64,000 bases of DNA from G963667975 sp963677395 (lineage in GTDB: Bacteria; Bacteroidota; Bacteroidia; Bacteroidales; G963667975): positions 2,914,001 to 2,978,000 of the forward strand of contig OY781965.2 in assembly GCA_963677395.2 (NCBI GenBank). Direction: 5' to 3'. Below the pieces are notes generated by a model. That model did no database searches. It was not told the DNA's origin and saw nothing but the letters and a program-made list of their open reading frames with translations. The first letter of the stretch is position 1, and each line of letters opens with the position of its first letter. The translations under genes were made by a program, and so were the position numbers. Positions 57,011 through 64,000 of this stretch are shown piece after piece.

Positions 57011-57790
57011 TTATAAGCGTTTGATTGTACGAAGCTTATGGGTATATTTTCGAAGTGTTTTATTAAAAATCCCCTGATGGTCAATCACGTCACGACGAAC
57101 TTTTCCGGAAGCATGAATAATTGTTTCATTCCCGGCATAAATTCCAACATGAATGATATTTCCTTCGTCATTGTCAAAAAACAATAAATCGCCCGGGAGT
57201 GCTTCCGAAATTAAATGAACCGTTTCGCCCATTGTAACCTGCTGAGAGGCATCGCGGGGCAGATTTACTCCGCAAATCCGGAAAACAATTTGCACCAGAC
57301 CCGAGCAATCAATCCCGGCAGGGGTTTTTCCACCCCATACATAAGGAGCTCCCATATATTTTTCGGCTGTTTTAACAAGGGCTTCTTCTTTACGTCGCGG
57401 ATTATGTTTCTCTACATCCACATTTAAATACGTACATGAAAATGAAGGTCGTTCAATTTTTAGATTTGAACTAAAAAAAAGGAAGCTTCCCGGAAACAAA
57501 TACACGGGATTTTCTTCCGGAATACCAGAATAAGTTGCATTAAATGAATTATTTACAAGTACAGGTTTTTTTTGAAACCAATCAAATTCTTCGTTTGAAA
57601 CAATACTGCTTTGCGATTGACTGATCCATCCTTCATAATCGTCATGAACTGATTTTATTTTCAGCCACTTTTCCGTTTTTTCCAACACAAGATAACGTTC
57701 TCCGAATAGCAATTGCGTTACCATTTCAGATTTTTCCGATGCTTCGGCACGTACCGGAATTACACTCAGAAAAGAAATACCATGACTCAT
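57011..57790 (-). CDS. NlpC/P60 family cell wall hydrolase with SH3-like domain
   Basis: The 259-residue protein has an SH3b-like N-terminal part (VIPVRAEASEKSEMVTQLLFGERYLVLEKTEKWLKIKSVHDDYEGWI). Its C-terminal NlpC/P60 domain has the catalytic Cys in PAGIDCSGLVQIVFRICGVNLPRDASQQ near residue 167, the His in GNIIHVGIYAGN near 217 and a further His in TIIHASGKVRRD. It resembles YkfC-type gamma-D-glutamyl-L-diamino acid endopeptidases. There is no signal peptide, which fits cytoplasmic recycling of cell-wall peptides. It follows the YjbQ gene by 1 base. Confidence 0.9.
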   Translation of the reverse strand: MSHGISFLSVIPVRAEASEKSEMVTQLLFGERYLVLEKTEKWLKIKSVHDDYEGWISQSQSSIVSNEEFDWFQKKPVLVNNSFNATYSGIPEENPVYLFPGSFLFFSSNLKIERPSFSCTYLNVDVEKHNPRRKEEALVKTAEKYMGAPYVWGGKTPAGIDCSGLVQIVFRICGVNLPRDASQQVTMGETVHLISEALPGDLLFFDNDEGNIIHVGIYAGNETIIHASGKVRRDVIDHQGIFNKTLRKYTHKLRTIKRL

Positions 57791-57791
57791 A

Positions 57792-58199
57792 TTACGCGTA
57801 TATTGTTACGATTAGTTTCCTGTTAAATGCTCTGTTTCTGAATTCACAGAGATAGATTCCCTGCCATGTTCCAAGACCAAGCTTCCCCTTAACAATAGGG
57901 ATTGTTAATGATTGCCCCATTAATGAAGACTTTATATGAGCAGGCATGTCATCTGCCCCTTCACAATCATGTTTATAACACATACAATCTTCCGAAACCC
58001 ACTGGTTGAAAAAAGATTCGAAATCATCACGAACATCCGAATCTGCATTTTCATTAATTGCCAATCCGGCTGATGTGTGCTGCAAAAAAATATTGATCAA
58101 ACCGGTTTGGGGCAACTCCCCCAGCCTGTTTATTATTAATTTGGTTATCAGATGAAAACCACGTTCAAAAGCCGGAAGCTCTATTTCTATCTGTTTCAT
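57792..58199 (-). CDS. yjbQ: YjbQ family protein (UPF0047)
   Basis: The 135-residue protein has HTSAGLAINENADSDVRDDFESFFN near residue 45, ADDMPAHIKSSLMGQSLTIPIVKGKLGLGTWQGIYLCEFRNR near 82-125, and a normal length. These are the UPF0047 signatures; a weak thiamine-phosphate synthase activity is reported for some members. TATCTTTG on the minus strand at 58211-58218 lies only 11 bases before the ATG, giving a very short leader. It is co-transcribed with the NlpC/P60 gene. Confidence 0.9.
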   Translation of the reverse strand: MKQIEIELPAFERGFHLITKLIINRLGELPQTGLINIFLQHTSAGLAINENADSDVRDDFESFFNQWVSEDCMCYKHDCEGADDMPAHIKSSLMGQSLTIPIVKGKLGLGTWQGIYLCEFRNRAFNRKLIVTIYA

Positions 58200-58210
58200 C
58201 TTTTTTATTT

Positions 58211-58218
58211 CAAAGATA
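58211..58218 (-). promoter_or_regulatory. -7 element (TATCTTTG) of yjbQ, near-leaderless
   Basis: The element ends 11 bases before the ATG at 58199. No TTTG at the usual upstream spacing was found. Confidence 0.45.
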
Positions 58219-58319
58219 TGAAAAAATAAACGTACATCAAGGATATCGGTAAATCTCTTGCTATTACTTCCTATATTTGGCAGAATAGCTTATTTTTGAC
58301 TTTTCAAATCAGGAGTGTT

Positions 58320-59480
58320 ATGCGATTTTCAGAAATACCGGGACAAGCAGAAATTAAAACAAAACTCATACAGGCTGTACTAAGTGGCAGAATTCCTCAT
58401 GCCCAATTATTTCTGGGGCCGGAAGGCTGTGGAAATCTGGCTTTGGCTATTGCTTATGCTCAATTTATCAACTGTAAATCAAAAATTTATCATCAAACAG
58501 AAGATGAAATCCCCGCGGATTCATGTGGCTCATGTCCATCCTGTCTTAAATTTGAGAAATACGCGCACCCTGATTTGCACTTTATTTTTCCAAACAATAC
58601 CAATAAACAAATTAATAAAAATAATTCGAGTGCTAATTTTCAAAATGAATGGAGGGAAATATTACGCGAAACTCAAACTTATTTTTCCGCAAGCCAATGG
58701 TATGACAAAATAAATCTGGAAAACAAACAGGGAATCATTAATGCACGCGATTGTGAAGAAATCATCCGGATTTTAAGCTTGAAATCCTATGAAGCTGAAT
58801 TTAAGATAATGATAATCTGGAAAGTAGAAAAATTATTTTATGCTGCTGCACCAAAGATTTTAAAGATTTTGGAAGAACCTACCGATAAAACGATTTTTCT
58901 TCTTGTATCCGAAGATCAGGATCAGATATTAAATACAATTCTATCACGTTCTCAACTGGTTAAAGTTCCTAAATTAGGAGACTATGTAATTGCGGAATAT
59001 CTTAAGAACAGGTATTCTGTAGATAATAATCAAATTCAGAAAGTGGTAAATCTTGCAAACGGAAACCTTGTTGAAGCAATCCGTATGTATGAACAAAACG
59101 AAGACGAAACTTTCAACTTTATTACATTTCGTCAATGGATGCGACACTGTTATAGTGCTAAAATATCTGAAATCGATCAATTTATCAGTAAAACAACACC
59201 AATTGGTCGTGAAAAATTAAAGAGTCTTACGGTATATGGATTAAAAACAATTCGTAATATTCTTTTGTATCATTATGGGCAAAGAGAAACATTAAAAATT
59301 GATACTGAAGAGCTTGACTTCATTCAAAAATTCAGTCCATTTATTTCTTTAGGGAAAATTGATTGGTTTTCAGGTGAGTTAGAATCCGCATATCAACAGT
59401 TAGAGCGCAATGCCAACCCCTCTGTATTAATGATGGATATTTCGATTAAATTTAGCCGATGGCTTAAAATGACTGCATAA
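58320..59480 (+). CDS. holB: DNA polymerase III delta-prime subunit
   Basis: From the ATG at 58320 the protein is 386 residues (MRFSEIPGQAEIKTKLIQAVLSGRIPHAQLFLGPEGCGNLALAIAYAQ). A TTG at 58296 overlaps a TATTTTTG promoter element (58291-58298) and is unlikely. The P-loop is degenerate (GPEGCGNLALA in place of GKT), as is normal for delta-prime. A zinc-type cluster DSCGSCPSCLKF lies near residue 64, and KIMIIWKVEKLFYAAAPKILKILEEPTDKTIFLLVSED follows near 165. The sensor motif SRSQ is at about 209. It belongs to the sliding-clamp loader. Confidence 0.9.
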   Translation: MRFSEIPGQAEIKTKLIQAVLSGRIPHAQLFLGPEGCGNLALAIAYAQFINCKSKIYHQTEDEIPADSCGSCPSCLKFEKYAHPDLHFIFPNNTNKQINKNNSSANFQNEWREILRETQTYFSASQWYDKINLENKQGIINARDCEEIIRILSLKSYEAEFKIMIIWKVEKLFYAAAPKILKILEEPTDKTIFLLVSEDQDQILNTILSRSQLVKVPKLGDYVIAEYLKNRYSVDNNQIQKVVNLANGNLVEAIRMYEQNEDETFNFITFRQWMRHCYSAKISEIDQFISKTTPIGREKLKSLTVYGLKTIRNILLYHYGQRETLKIDTEELDFIQKFSPFISLGKIDWFSGELESAYQQLERNANPSVLMMDISIKFSRWLKMTA

Positions 59481-59523
59481 TACTACCCCTATTTTCAAAT
59501 GAACCCCTAAGTAACTAAATATA

Positions 59524-61032
59524 ATGAGCGAAGAAACCCCTAATCAAAAGCATCAAGTATGGGAAAATCCAACTAATTCTCCTCAAAATTTTCCTAAACC
59601 CAGAAGAAGCCGGAAGAAGAAACAAACAAAAATTTCTTTATTCCTGCAAAGGCTTAAGCTTAACATTAATGCGACCATACCTGGATATAAATCAAGTAAT
59701 TCCAAGCATAAACACAAGAAAAAGCTAAGATATTATCTCCATGGAATCGTTACAACTCTTCAGAAAACATTCCGTAGAAAAAAGGTAAGTAAAGATATTT
59801 TATATCATCGGAAAAAGCTTAGAAAAGAGCTATGGAATAATGGAGTAAACGAACTAAAAAGCGTTCTGGCTTTCTTTTCATTTTCAAAGAAAAGTATTCG
59901 TTCCGAAGATGTTATCAAGCGTAAAATGCGCCAACAAAGGCTTGAGTATTTAAAAATAAGTGCAAAAGGTATTTTTTCTCCATCAAAAAAAGGTAAGTCA
60001 AAAACAGACCAGGCCATTAAATATACACGCCGGCAAATCAGGGAAATGCAAATTCAAAAAATCAAAGCATTTATTAAAAAAATACCTCGAAATTTTGCGT
60101 TCAACATAATTCATTTTTTCAAAAGCCTTTTTTATGGAATTTATCATTTCAGAAAAGTATTTCTGGAATTTAAAAATGATATTCAACATATTACAGAAAA
60201 TAAAGATTTATATACTAAGTTCAGAGGAAGCTATTTTATTTCAACTTTAACTTTTTTAGGAACATTCATCGCTCTATATATTTTTAATCAATTCATTACA
60301 TCGTTTGTATGTTCTTTATTCGGAATACCGGTTAAGCTCTATTTCTATGATATGAAATATCTGGTAGGACCATATTCTTCCGTTTGGAATCGTTTCAATA
60401 TTATCATGATTTCAGGAACAGCACCCTTTATCATGTTATTTTTATCAGTAATTTTTTACAGACTCTATAAATTTACTGTTGACCGTTCCCATATATTAAG
60501 AATGATCTTCCTTTGGGGATTAATCCATTCATTTAATTTCTTTTTTGGAGCATATATTACCGGAGTGATATTACGTACAGGTTTCGTATATTTTTCAGAA
60601 TGGATATTCTTTAGCTATATGTTTGATATTGAGGAGATAATATTCCTTGCCAGTTCAATAATTGCACTAATCACAATTGGGTATTTTGCGTCAGGACTCT
60701 TTATCCAAACAGCAATTTCCCGTGATTTAATCAGTGGTAAACGACGAATCTATTACTTGTGGTCAGTAATTCTTTTACCAATTATTAGCGGAATATCAAT
60801 TTTAATCGTAATTTCCATACCGGGAATTACGCTATATAATCTCCTGCATTTTGGTGCATTGCTATTGATTGGTATTCCAGCTCTGTTAAGTATCCGTTCT
60901 ACGACGTATGTAAAATGCAGAATTCCAAGAGATAAAAGCATCCGTAAAAACATAAAAATCTTGCTTATTGCCTGCGCTATTCTAATATTGCTTCTACGTG
61001 TTGGACTAAACTGGGGTGTGGAATTAATTTAA
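59524..61032 (+). CDS. polytopic membrane protein with long basic N-terminus, unknown function
   Basis: The first 210 residues or so of this 502-residue protein are very rich in Lys and Arg (RRSRKKKQTKISLFLQRLKLN, HKHKKKLRYYLHG, RRKKVSKDILYHRKKLRKEL). They are followed by about seven or eight hydrophobic helices (for example ISTLTFLGTFIALYIFNQFI, TAPFIMLFLSVIFYRLYKF, ILLPIISGISILIVISIPGI). The basic domain probably lies in the cytoplasm and could bind nucleic acid or acidic lipids. I do not recognise the family. It follows holB by 43 bases and ends 2 bases from a convergent gene. Confidence 0.7.
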   Translation: MSEETPNQKHQVWENPTNSPQNFPKPRRSRKKKQTKISLFLQRLKLNINATIPGYKSSNSKHKHKKKLRYYLHGIVTTLQKTFRRKKVSKDILYHRKKLRKELWNNGVNELKSVLAFFSFSKKSIRSEDVIKRKMRQQRLEYLKISAKGIFSPSKKGKSKTDQAIKYTRRQIREMQIQKIKAFIKKIPRNFAFNIIHFFKSLFYGIYHFRKVFLEFKNDIQHITENKDLYTKFRGSYFISTLTFLGTFIALYIFNQFITSFVCSLFGIPVKLYFYDMKYLVGPYSSVWNRFNIIMISGTAPFIMLFLSVIFYRLYKFTVDRSHILRMIFLWGLIHSFNFFFGAYITGVILRTGFVYFSEWIFFSYMFDIEEIIFLASSIIALITIGYFASGLFIQTAISRDLISGKRRIYYLWSVILLPIISGISILIVISIPGITLYNLLHFGALLLIGIPALLSIRSTTYVKCRIPRDKSIRKNIKILLIACAILILLLRVGLNWGVELI

Positions 61033-61034
61033 TC

Positions 61035-62573
61035 TTATCGGTAAATAATCCGGTTCATAAAGAACACTTCGCGTTTACTTCGGTTTGGAATACTGTTGTT
61101 TCGGATAGTTTGATATCCAAATACAAGGTAATTATTTCCAAACCAATATTTCATATTCGCTCCATAGGTTGAGATCACTTTATCATTCGGATAGGTTGTT
61201 TCTATCTTCACTTCTTCTGCAGATCCCTGAATTTGTGATGATTGCAATGTCTTATACACAAGTTTCCCATCTTCATGATATGCAACAACAGGAGCAATTG
61301 AGTCGGGTAATAAATGTACTCTGTTTACAAGAGAAGTAGAGAGGATATTCCACACATCAAAAACATAATCTTTTACAATATTTCCATTTTTATCAAAAGC
61401 AGCGTAAATAGCATCTGTATAGCGAAATCCTTCAAAAATAGTACGTGTATAAGGTACCATTCGTCCATACACATCATAACTCATCTCTGAAACTGTTCTA
61501 TACTCCGGGTAATACGCTTCGGCAATAAAAACATACGTTGAATCGAGTTTTGTCAAAGCGTGTGGTATCAAAAGATAATTCAAAGATGTTTCTTTTGGAT
61601 TCATCACTTTTCTGTCGTTATCTCTTCGTTTATCAGCATTATTTCGCCCCATCAATCGAACCAGATTCTTTAGTTCCAGATAGTTATATGTTTTATGAAT
61701 TTTCACTTTTCCTTTATCAACTGCAAATGAATAAAATCCGGCAGATTCTTTTCCATCTCCTTTATCAACATACACAGATTTTTCATCCATAAAATTATAG
61801 CTGCCAACAATCAGAATTTTATTTTTCCCAACAAAGCTAATTTCAGAAGTGAGGAGTTTTTTATCAGAATCGGTATATAAAGGGATTTTCAATACTTCTT
61901 TTGTTGAAAGATCATATTCTACAAGGTAAAATTGATCACTTTTCCTGTTTATTTTCACGGAGAATACCAAAGCAACTTCATTTGACTCCGGATCAAAATC
62001 AATTGAATGGAAATCAACATCTTCGCCTTTATAAATTTCTATTTCATCAAAAATTCCAGTTTGTATGCCATATTTGTATAGCCATAATCCATCAGAATTA
62101 GAAGCTATCCAAAACATTGAGTTTAACTCAAATTTGAATGCTTCAACTTCAGCCTTCTCTTTTAGTTTAAATGTCCGTTTAGAAATGCCCCCGTCAAAAG
62201 TATTCACTCCTAAAATTAAGAGATTTTCTTCATTTTTAAGTTTTGGAGCCTGAGTCAGAAAAAAAACACTATCTCCAATCAACTCATAATCAACAAATTC
62301 AAAATCATCTGGAATGAGTATTTTTTGTGACCAACTTTTCTGTAATAACGCGTCAAAACCGGAAAAATCCCATTCCGACATTCGTTTGGTTTTATACTCT
62401 TTGGTATTATAAAAAATGATGACTCCCTTATCCGAAACTGGTACGATATTCATACTTTCACTTCGGGGTGCAACATCAATTTCAGCACGTACAGGTCTGC
62501 TCCATTGCCCATTAGAACAGAGTGAAAAGAATTGAAACAAGATAAATAATATAAAATACCTGAAATGTACCAT
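61035..62573 (-). CDS. secreted protein of unknown function, possibly propeller-like
   Basis: From the ATG at 62573 the protein is 512 residues, with a signal peptide (MVHFRYFILFILFQFFSLCSNGQ). A GTG at 62582 is in frame but less likely. The body has many short beta segments typical of a propeller or WD-like fold (GVIIFYNTKEYKTKRMSEWDFSG, NEVALVFSVKINRKSDQFYLVEYDLSTKEV, NKILIVGSYNFMDEKSVYVDKGD). There is no type IX sorting domain at the C-terminus, so it probably stays in the periplasm or on the inner face of the outer membrane. Its function is unknown. Confidence 0.72.
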   Translation of the reverse strand: MVHFRYFILFILFQFFSLCSNGQWSRPVRAEIDVAPRSESMNIVPVSDKGVIIFYNTKEYKTKRMSEWDFSGFDALLQKSWSQKILIPDDFEFVDYELIGDSVFFLTQAPKLKNEENLLILGVNTFDGGISKRTFKLKEKAEVEAFKFELNSMFWIASNSDGLWLYKYGIQTGIFDEIEIYKGEDVDFHSIDFDPESNEVALVFSVKINRKSDQFYLVEYDLSTKEVLKIPLYTDSDKKLLTSEISFVGKNKILIVGSYNFMDEKSVYVDKGDGKESAGFYSFAVDKGKVKIHKTYNYLELKNLVRLMGRNNADKRRDNDRKVMNPKETSLNYLLIPHALTKLDSTYVFIAEAYYPEYRTVSEMSYDVYGRMVPYTRTIFEGFRYTDAIYAAFDKNGNIVKDYVFDVWNILSTSLVNRVHLLPDSIAPVVAYHEDGKLVYKTLQSSQIQGSAEEVKIETTYPNDKVISTYGANMKYWFGNNYLVFGYQTIRNNSIPNRSKREVFFMNRIIYR

Positions 62574-62590
62574 CGTGATCACATTTTAGA

Positions 62591-62598
62591 CAAAGATA
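62591..62598 (-). promoter_or_regulatory. -7 element (TATCTTTG) of the 512-residue protein gene
   Basis: TATCTTTG on the minus strand ends 17 bases before the ATG at 62573, giving a leader of about 14 bases. Confidence 0.45.
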
Positions 62599-62627
62599 AC
62601 GAGAATATAGAATTTCTCGTATTCGTA

Positions 62628-63992
62628 TCAAGACTCTTCCAATACTTTTTTGGGTACAATGTACAAATCTAACGCAACGATCATGGCTGCAAAAGCCCAA
62701 AACGGAACCGCAGCTTTATCTGTATCCAAAAAATTATTTAAAAAACCGTGCATCAGATATGTAATAAATGCCAATACAACAGCAAGTATCAATAACTTAT
62801 GATTTCCCTTTGAAGCCCGAAAATATACTCTGATTCCTGATATAAGAATCGTTAAATACAACCCGACAACGATCAATGCTCCGGGCAAACCTGTTTCGGC
62901 CAAAGGACCAATATATTCGCTATGAGCATTGCCTAAAGTGCCTGCATTAGTACTAATTATTGTTCGTTCATAGGAATATTGAAAAGGAGCATAGCAAAAT
63001 TGATACGTACCAGGTCCCCAACCTGTTACTGGTCTTAATTCAAACATTCGAAACGCACACGACCAACGATTCAGACGTTCCAAATTAGACGCATCTGTTG
63101 AAATATTAGACATCGATTGTACATGTTCTACAAAATTATCCGAAGCATCTTGCTTGTTTTTTTCCAACGTATGAATAATCTCTGTTCTTAGCATTAAAAA
63201 TAGCAAAATCAAAGAAACAGATACAACTGCAATAACACTTGCTCTTATTTTAAGTTTTATCACTACCCAAATACCAATGCTCGCGGCAATACCTAGCCAA
63301 GCTGCTCTGCAATATGACAGATAGAGCCCAATCAAAAGAATCCCTAATATTACAAAAATGAGTAAACGCTTATAAGATTTGTACGTTTTATCGAATAAAA
63401 AGCTAGTCATTACAGGTATAAAAAAAGCGATCATCGCTCCATATGCCGTATGGTCATTATAAAAAGGATCCATAATCCAGTGTCCAATATCTTCATCAAA
63501 ACCATAGGAAGAATGACGAATTGTTGTGTAGATAATCACAATACATAATGCAATAGTATATAACCAGATAAACAAATGGATATTGGATACTTTTTTAAAC
63601 AATAAAGCACCAAAGAAGTAGAATGGAATTATAAACCAAAGCCTGGCTGCGATAAACTTAAATGACACGAGTGGAATTTCACTCGTAATACTTGAAATAA
63701 GCAGCCACCCAAAAAAAGCAAAAATCGCGATAGAAACAGGATGTTTTAAGATTGCTTTATCATATTCAAACCCAGACAAAACTTTTAGAAAAAACACTCC
63801 TGTAACAAGTATCATTAAGGGTTCCGATGGTAATGACATTCCAATACCATCTGTGTATGAACTAAGATTAATAGCCAAAGGTGTAACAAACGCAATCAGA
63901 TATAAAATTTTATCGATGGATGTAAATGCATAATAAACTATCAAAAGTGCTATTGGTAATAAAGGAGCCCAAAAGATCTCCCGGTAAATCAT
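62628..63992 (-). CDS. O-antigen ligase family membrane protein
   Basis: The 454-residue protein has about eleven hydrophobic helices. The family signature region includes RFS-like NLERLNRWSCAFRMFELRPVTGWGPGTYQFCYAPFQ near residue 300, then a periplasmic loop and NAHSEYIGPLAETGLPGALIVVGLYL near 353. This is the Wzy_C pattern of O-antigen ligases and polymerases. It would transfer undecaprenyl-linked polysaccharide to lipid A core, or polymerise it. The start at 63992 (MIYREIFWAPLLPIALL) is the first ATG with an open frame; the window ends 8 bases upstream, so a longer start is not excluded. Confidence 0.85.
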   Translation of the reverse strand: MIYREIFWAPLLPIALLIVYYAFTSIDKILYLIAFVTPLAINLSSYTDGIGMSLPSEPLMILVTGVFFLKVLSGFEYDKAILKHPVSIAIFAFFGWLLISSITSEIPLVSFKFIAARLWFIIPFYFFGALLFKKVSNIHLFIWLYTIALCIVIIYTTIRHSSYGFDEDIGHWIMDPFYNDHTAYGAMIAFFIPVMTSFLFDKTYKSYKRLLIFVILGILLIGLYLSYCRAAWLGIAASIGIWVVIKLKIRASVIAVVSVSLILLFLMLRTEIIHTLEKNKQDASDNFVEHVQSMSNISTDASNLERLNRWSCAFRMFELRPVTGWGPGTYQFCYAPFQYSYERTIISTNAGTLGNAHSEYIGPLAETGLPGALIVVGLYLTILISGIRVYFRASKGNHKLLILAVVLAFITYLMHGFLNNFLDTDKAAVPFWAFAAMIVALDLYIVPKKVLEES

Positions 63993-64000
63993 TACCCCAT

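Noticed and set aside
58296..58319. TTG start for holB at 58296
   Set aside because: It overlaps a promoter-like element. The ATG at 58320 gives the usual start of the family.

Overview
The window is chromosomal DNA from a member of the Bacteroidota, most likely Bacteroidales or a close order. The evidence is Bacteroidota-type promoters (TTTG, 19-20 bp, TAnnTTTG) before the rRNA operon and many genes, poor Shine-Dalgarno sequences, type IX secretion C-terminal signals, and family proteins typical of the phylum (DUF3078, DUF4835/PorD-like, a Bacteroidota-style omega-like protein, DUF502). I did not assign a genus. Most of the window is ordinary housekeeping sequence with short intergenic gaps.

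Layout. 1-3.6 kb: start of rfbC (cut by the window edge), lpdA, a Cys/Met-metabolism PLP enzyme, and the left end of an IS3-like element. 3.6-9.2 kb: a complete rRNA operon on the minus strand (16S, tRNA-Ile, tRNA-Ala, 23S, 5S, terminator) read from three tandem promoters. 9.6-15.6 kb: an operon with a small membrane protein, mutL, two rhomboid proteases, an endonuclease/exonuclease/phosphatase-fold protein and a DUF3078 protein. 15.6-18 kb: hydrolase, DUF1801 protein and L,D-transpeptidase. 18.3-27.8 kb: two signalling blocks on the minus strand, namely a LiaF-like/LytS/LytTR module and a PocR-multiPAS kinase, a lone receiver and a hybrid kinase. 28-34.2 kb: bamD, omega-like gene, coaBC, porD-like gene, recN and fabI, closed by a strong terminator. 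34.4-42.9 kb: an unknown secreted protein, a 42-bp minisatellite, methyltransferase and GNAT genes, an ion permease, an OmpR-type two-component pair, folD and a PhzF-like gene. 43-47.3 kb: DUF502, surE, a small membrane protein, lpxB, a SpoIID-like gene and a truncated comEC start. 47.4-54.3 kb: two type IX cargo proteins, one of 1805 residues. 54.3-57 kb: a hairpin-rich intergenic region, an unknown 324-residue protein and a second 42-bp minisatellite. 57-64 kb: an NlpC/P60 hydrolase, YjbQ, holB, a large membrane protein, an unknown secreted protein and an O-antigen ligase.

Functional links. Several blocks serve the cell envelope: bamD and porD-like (outer-membrane assembly and type IX secretion), lpxB (lipid A), rfbC and the O-antigen ligase (surface polysaccharide), L,D-transpeptidase, NlpC/P60 and SpoIID (peptidoglycan), and the LiaF-like module (probably envelope stress).

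The least explained material is non-coding. It comprises the hairpin cluster at 54.67-55.17 kb, including one rod-like 114-nt fold and two copies of a CCGCCAGCC hairpin, and two arrays of exactly 42-bp repeats. No defence island, CRISPR array, retron or prophage was seen. All calls come from reading the sequence; no database search was possible.
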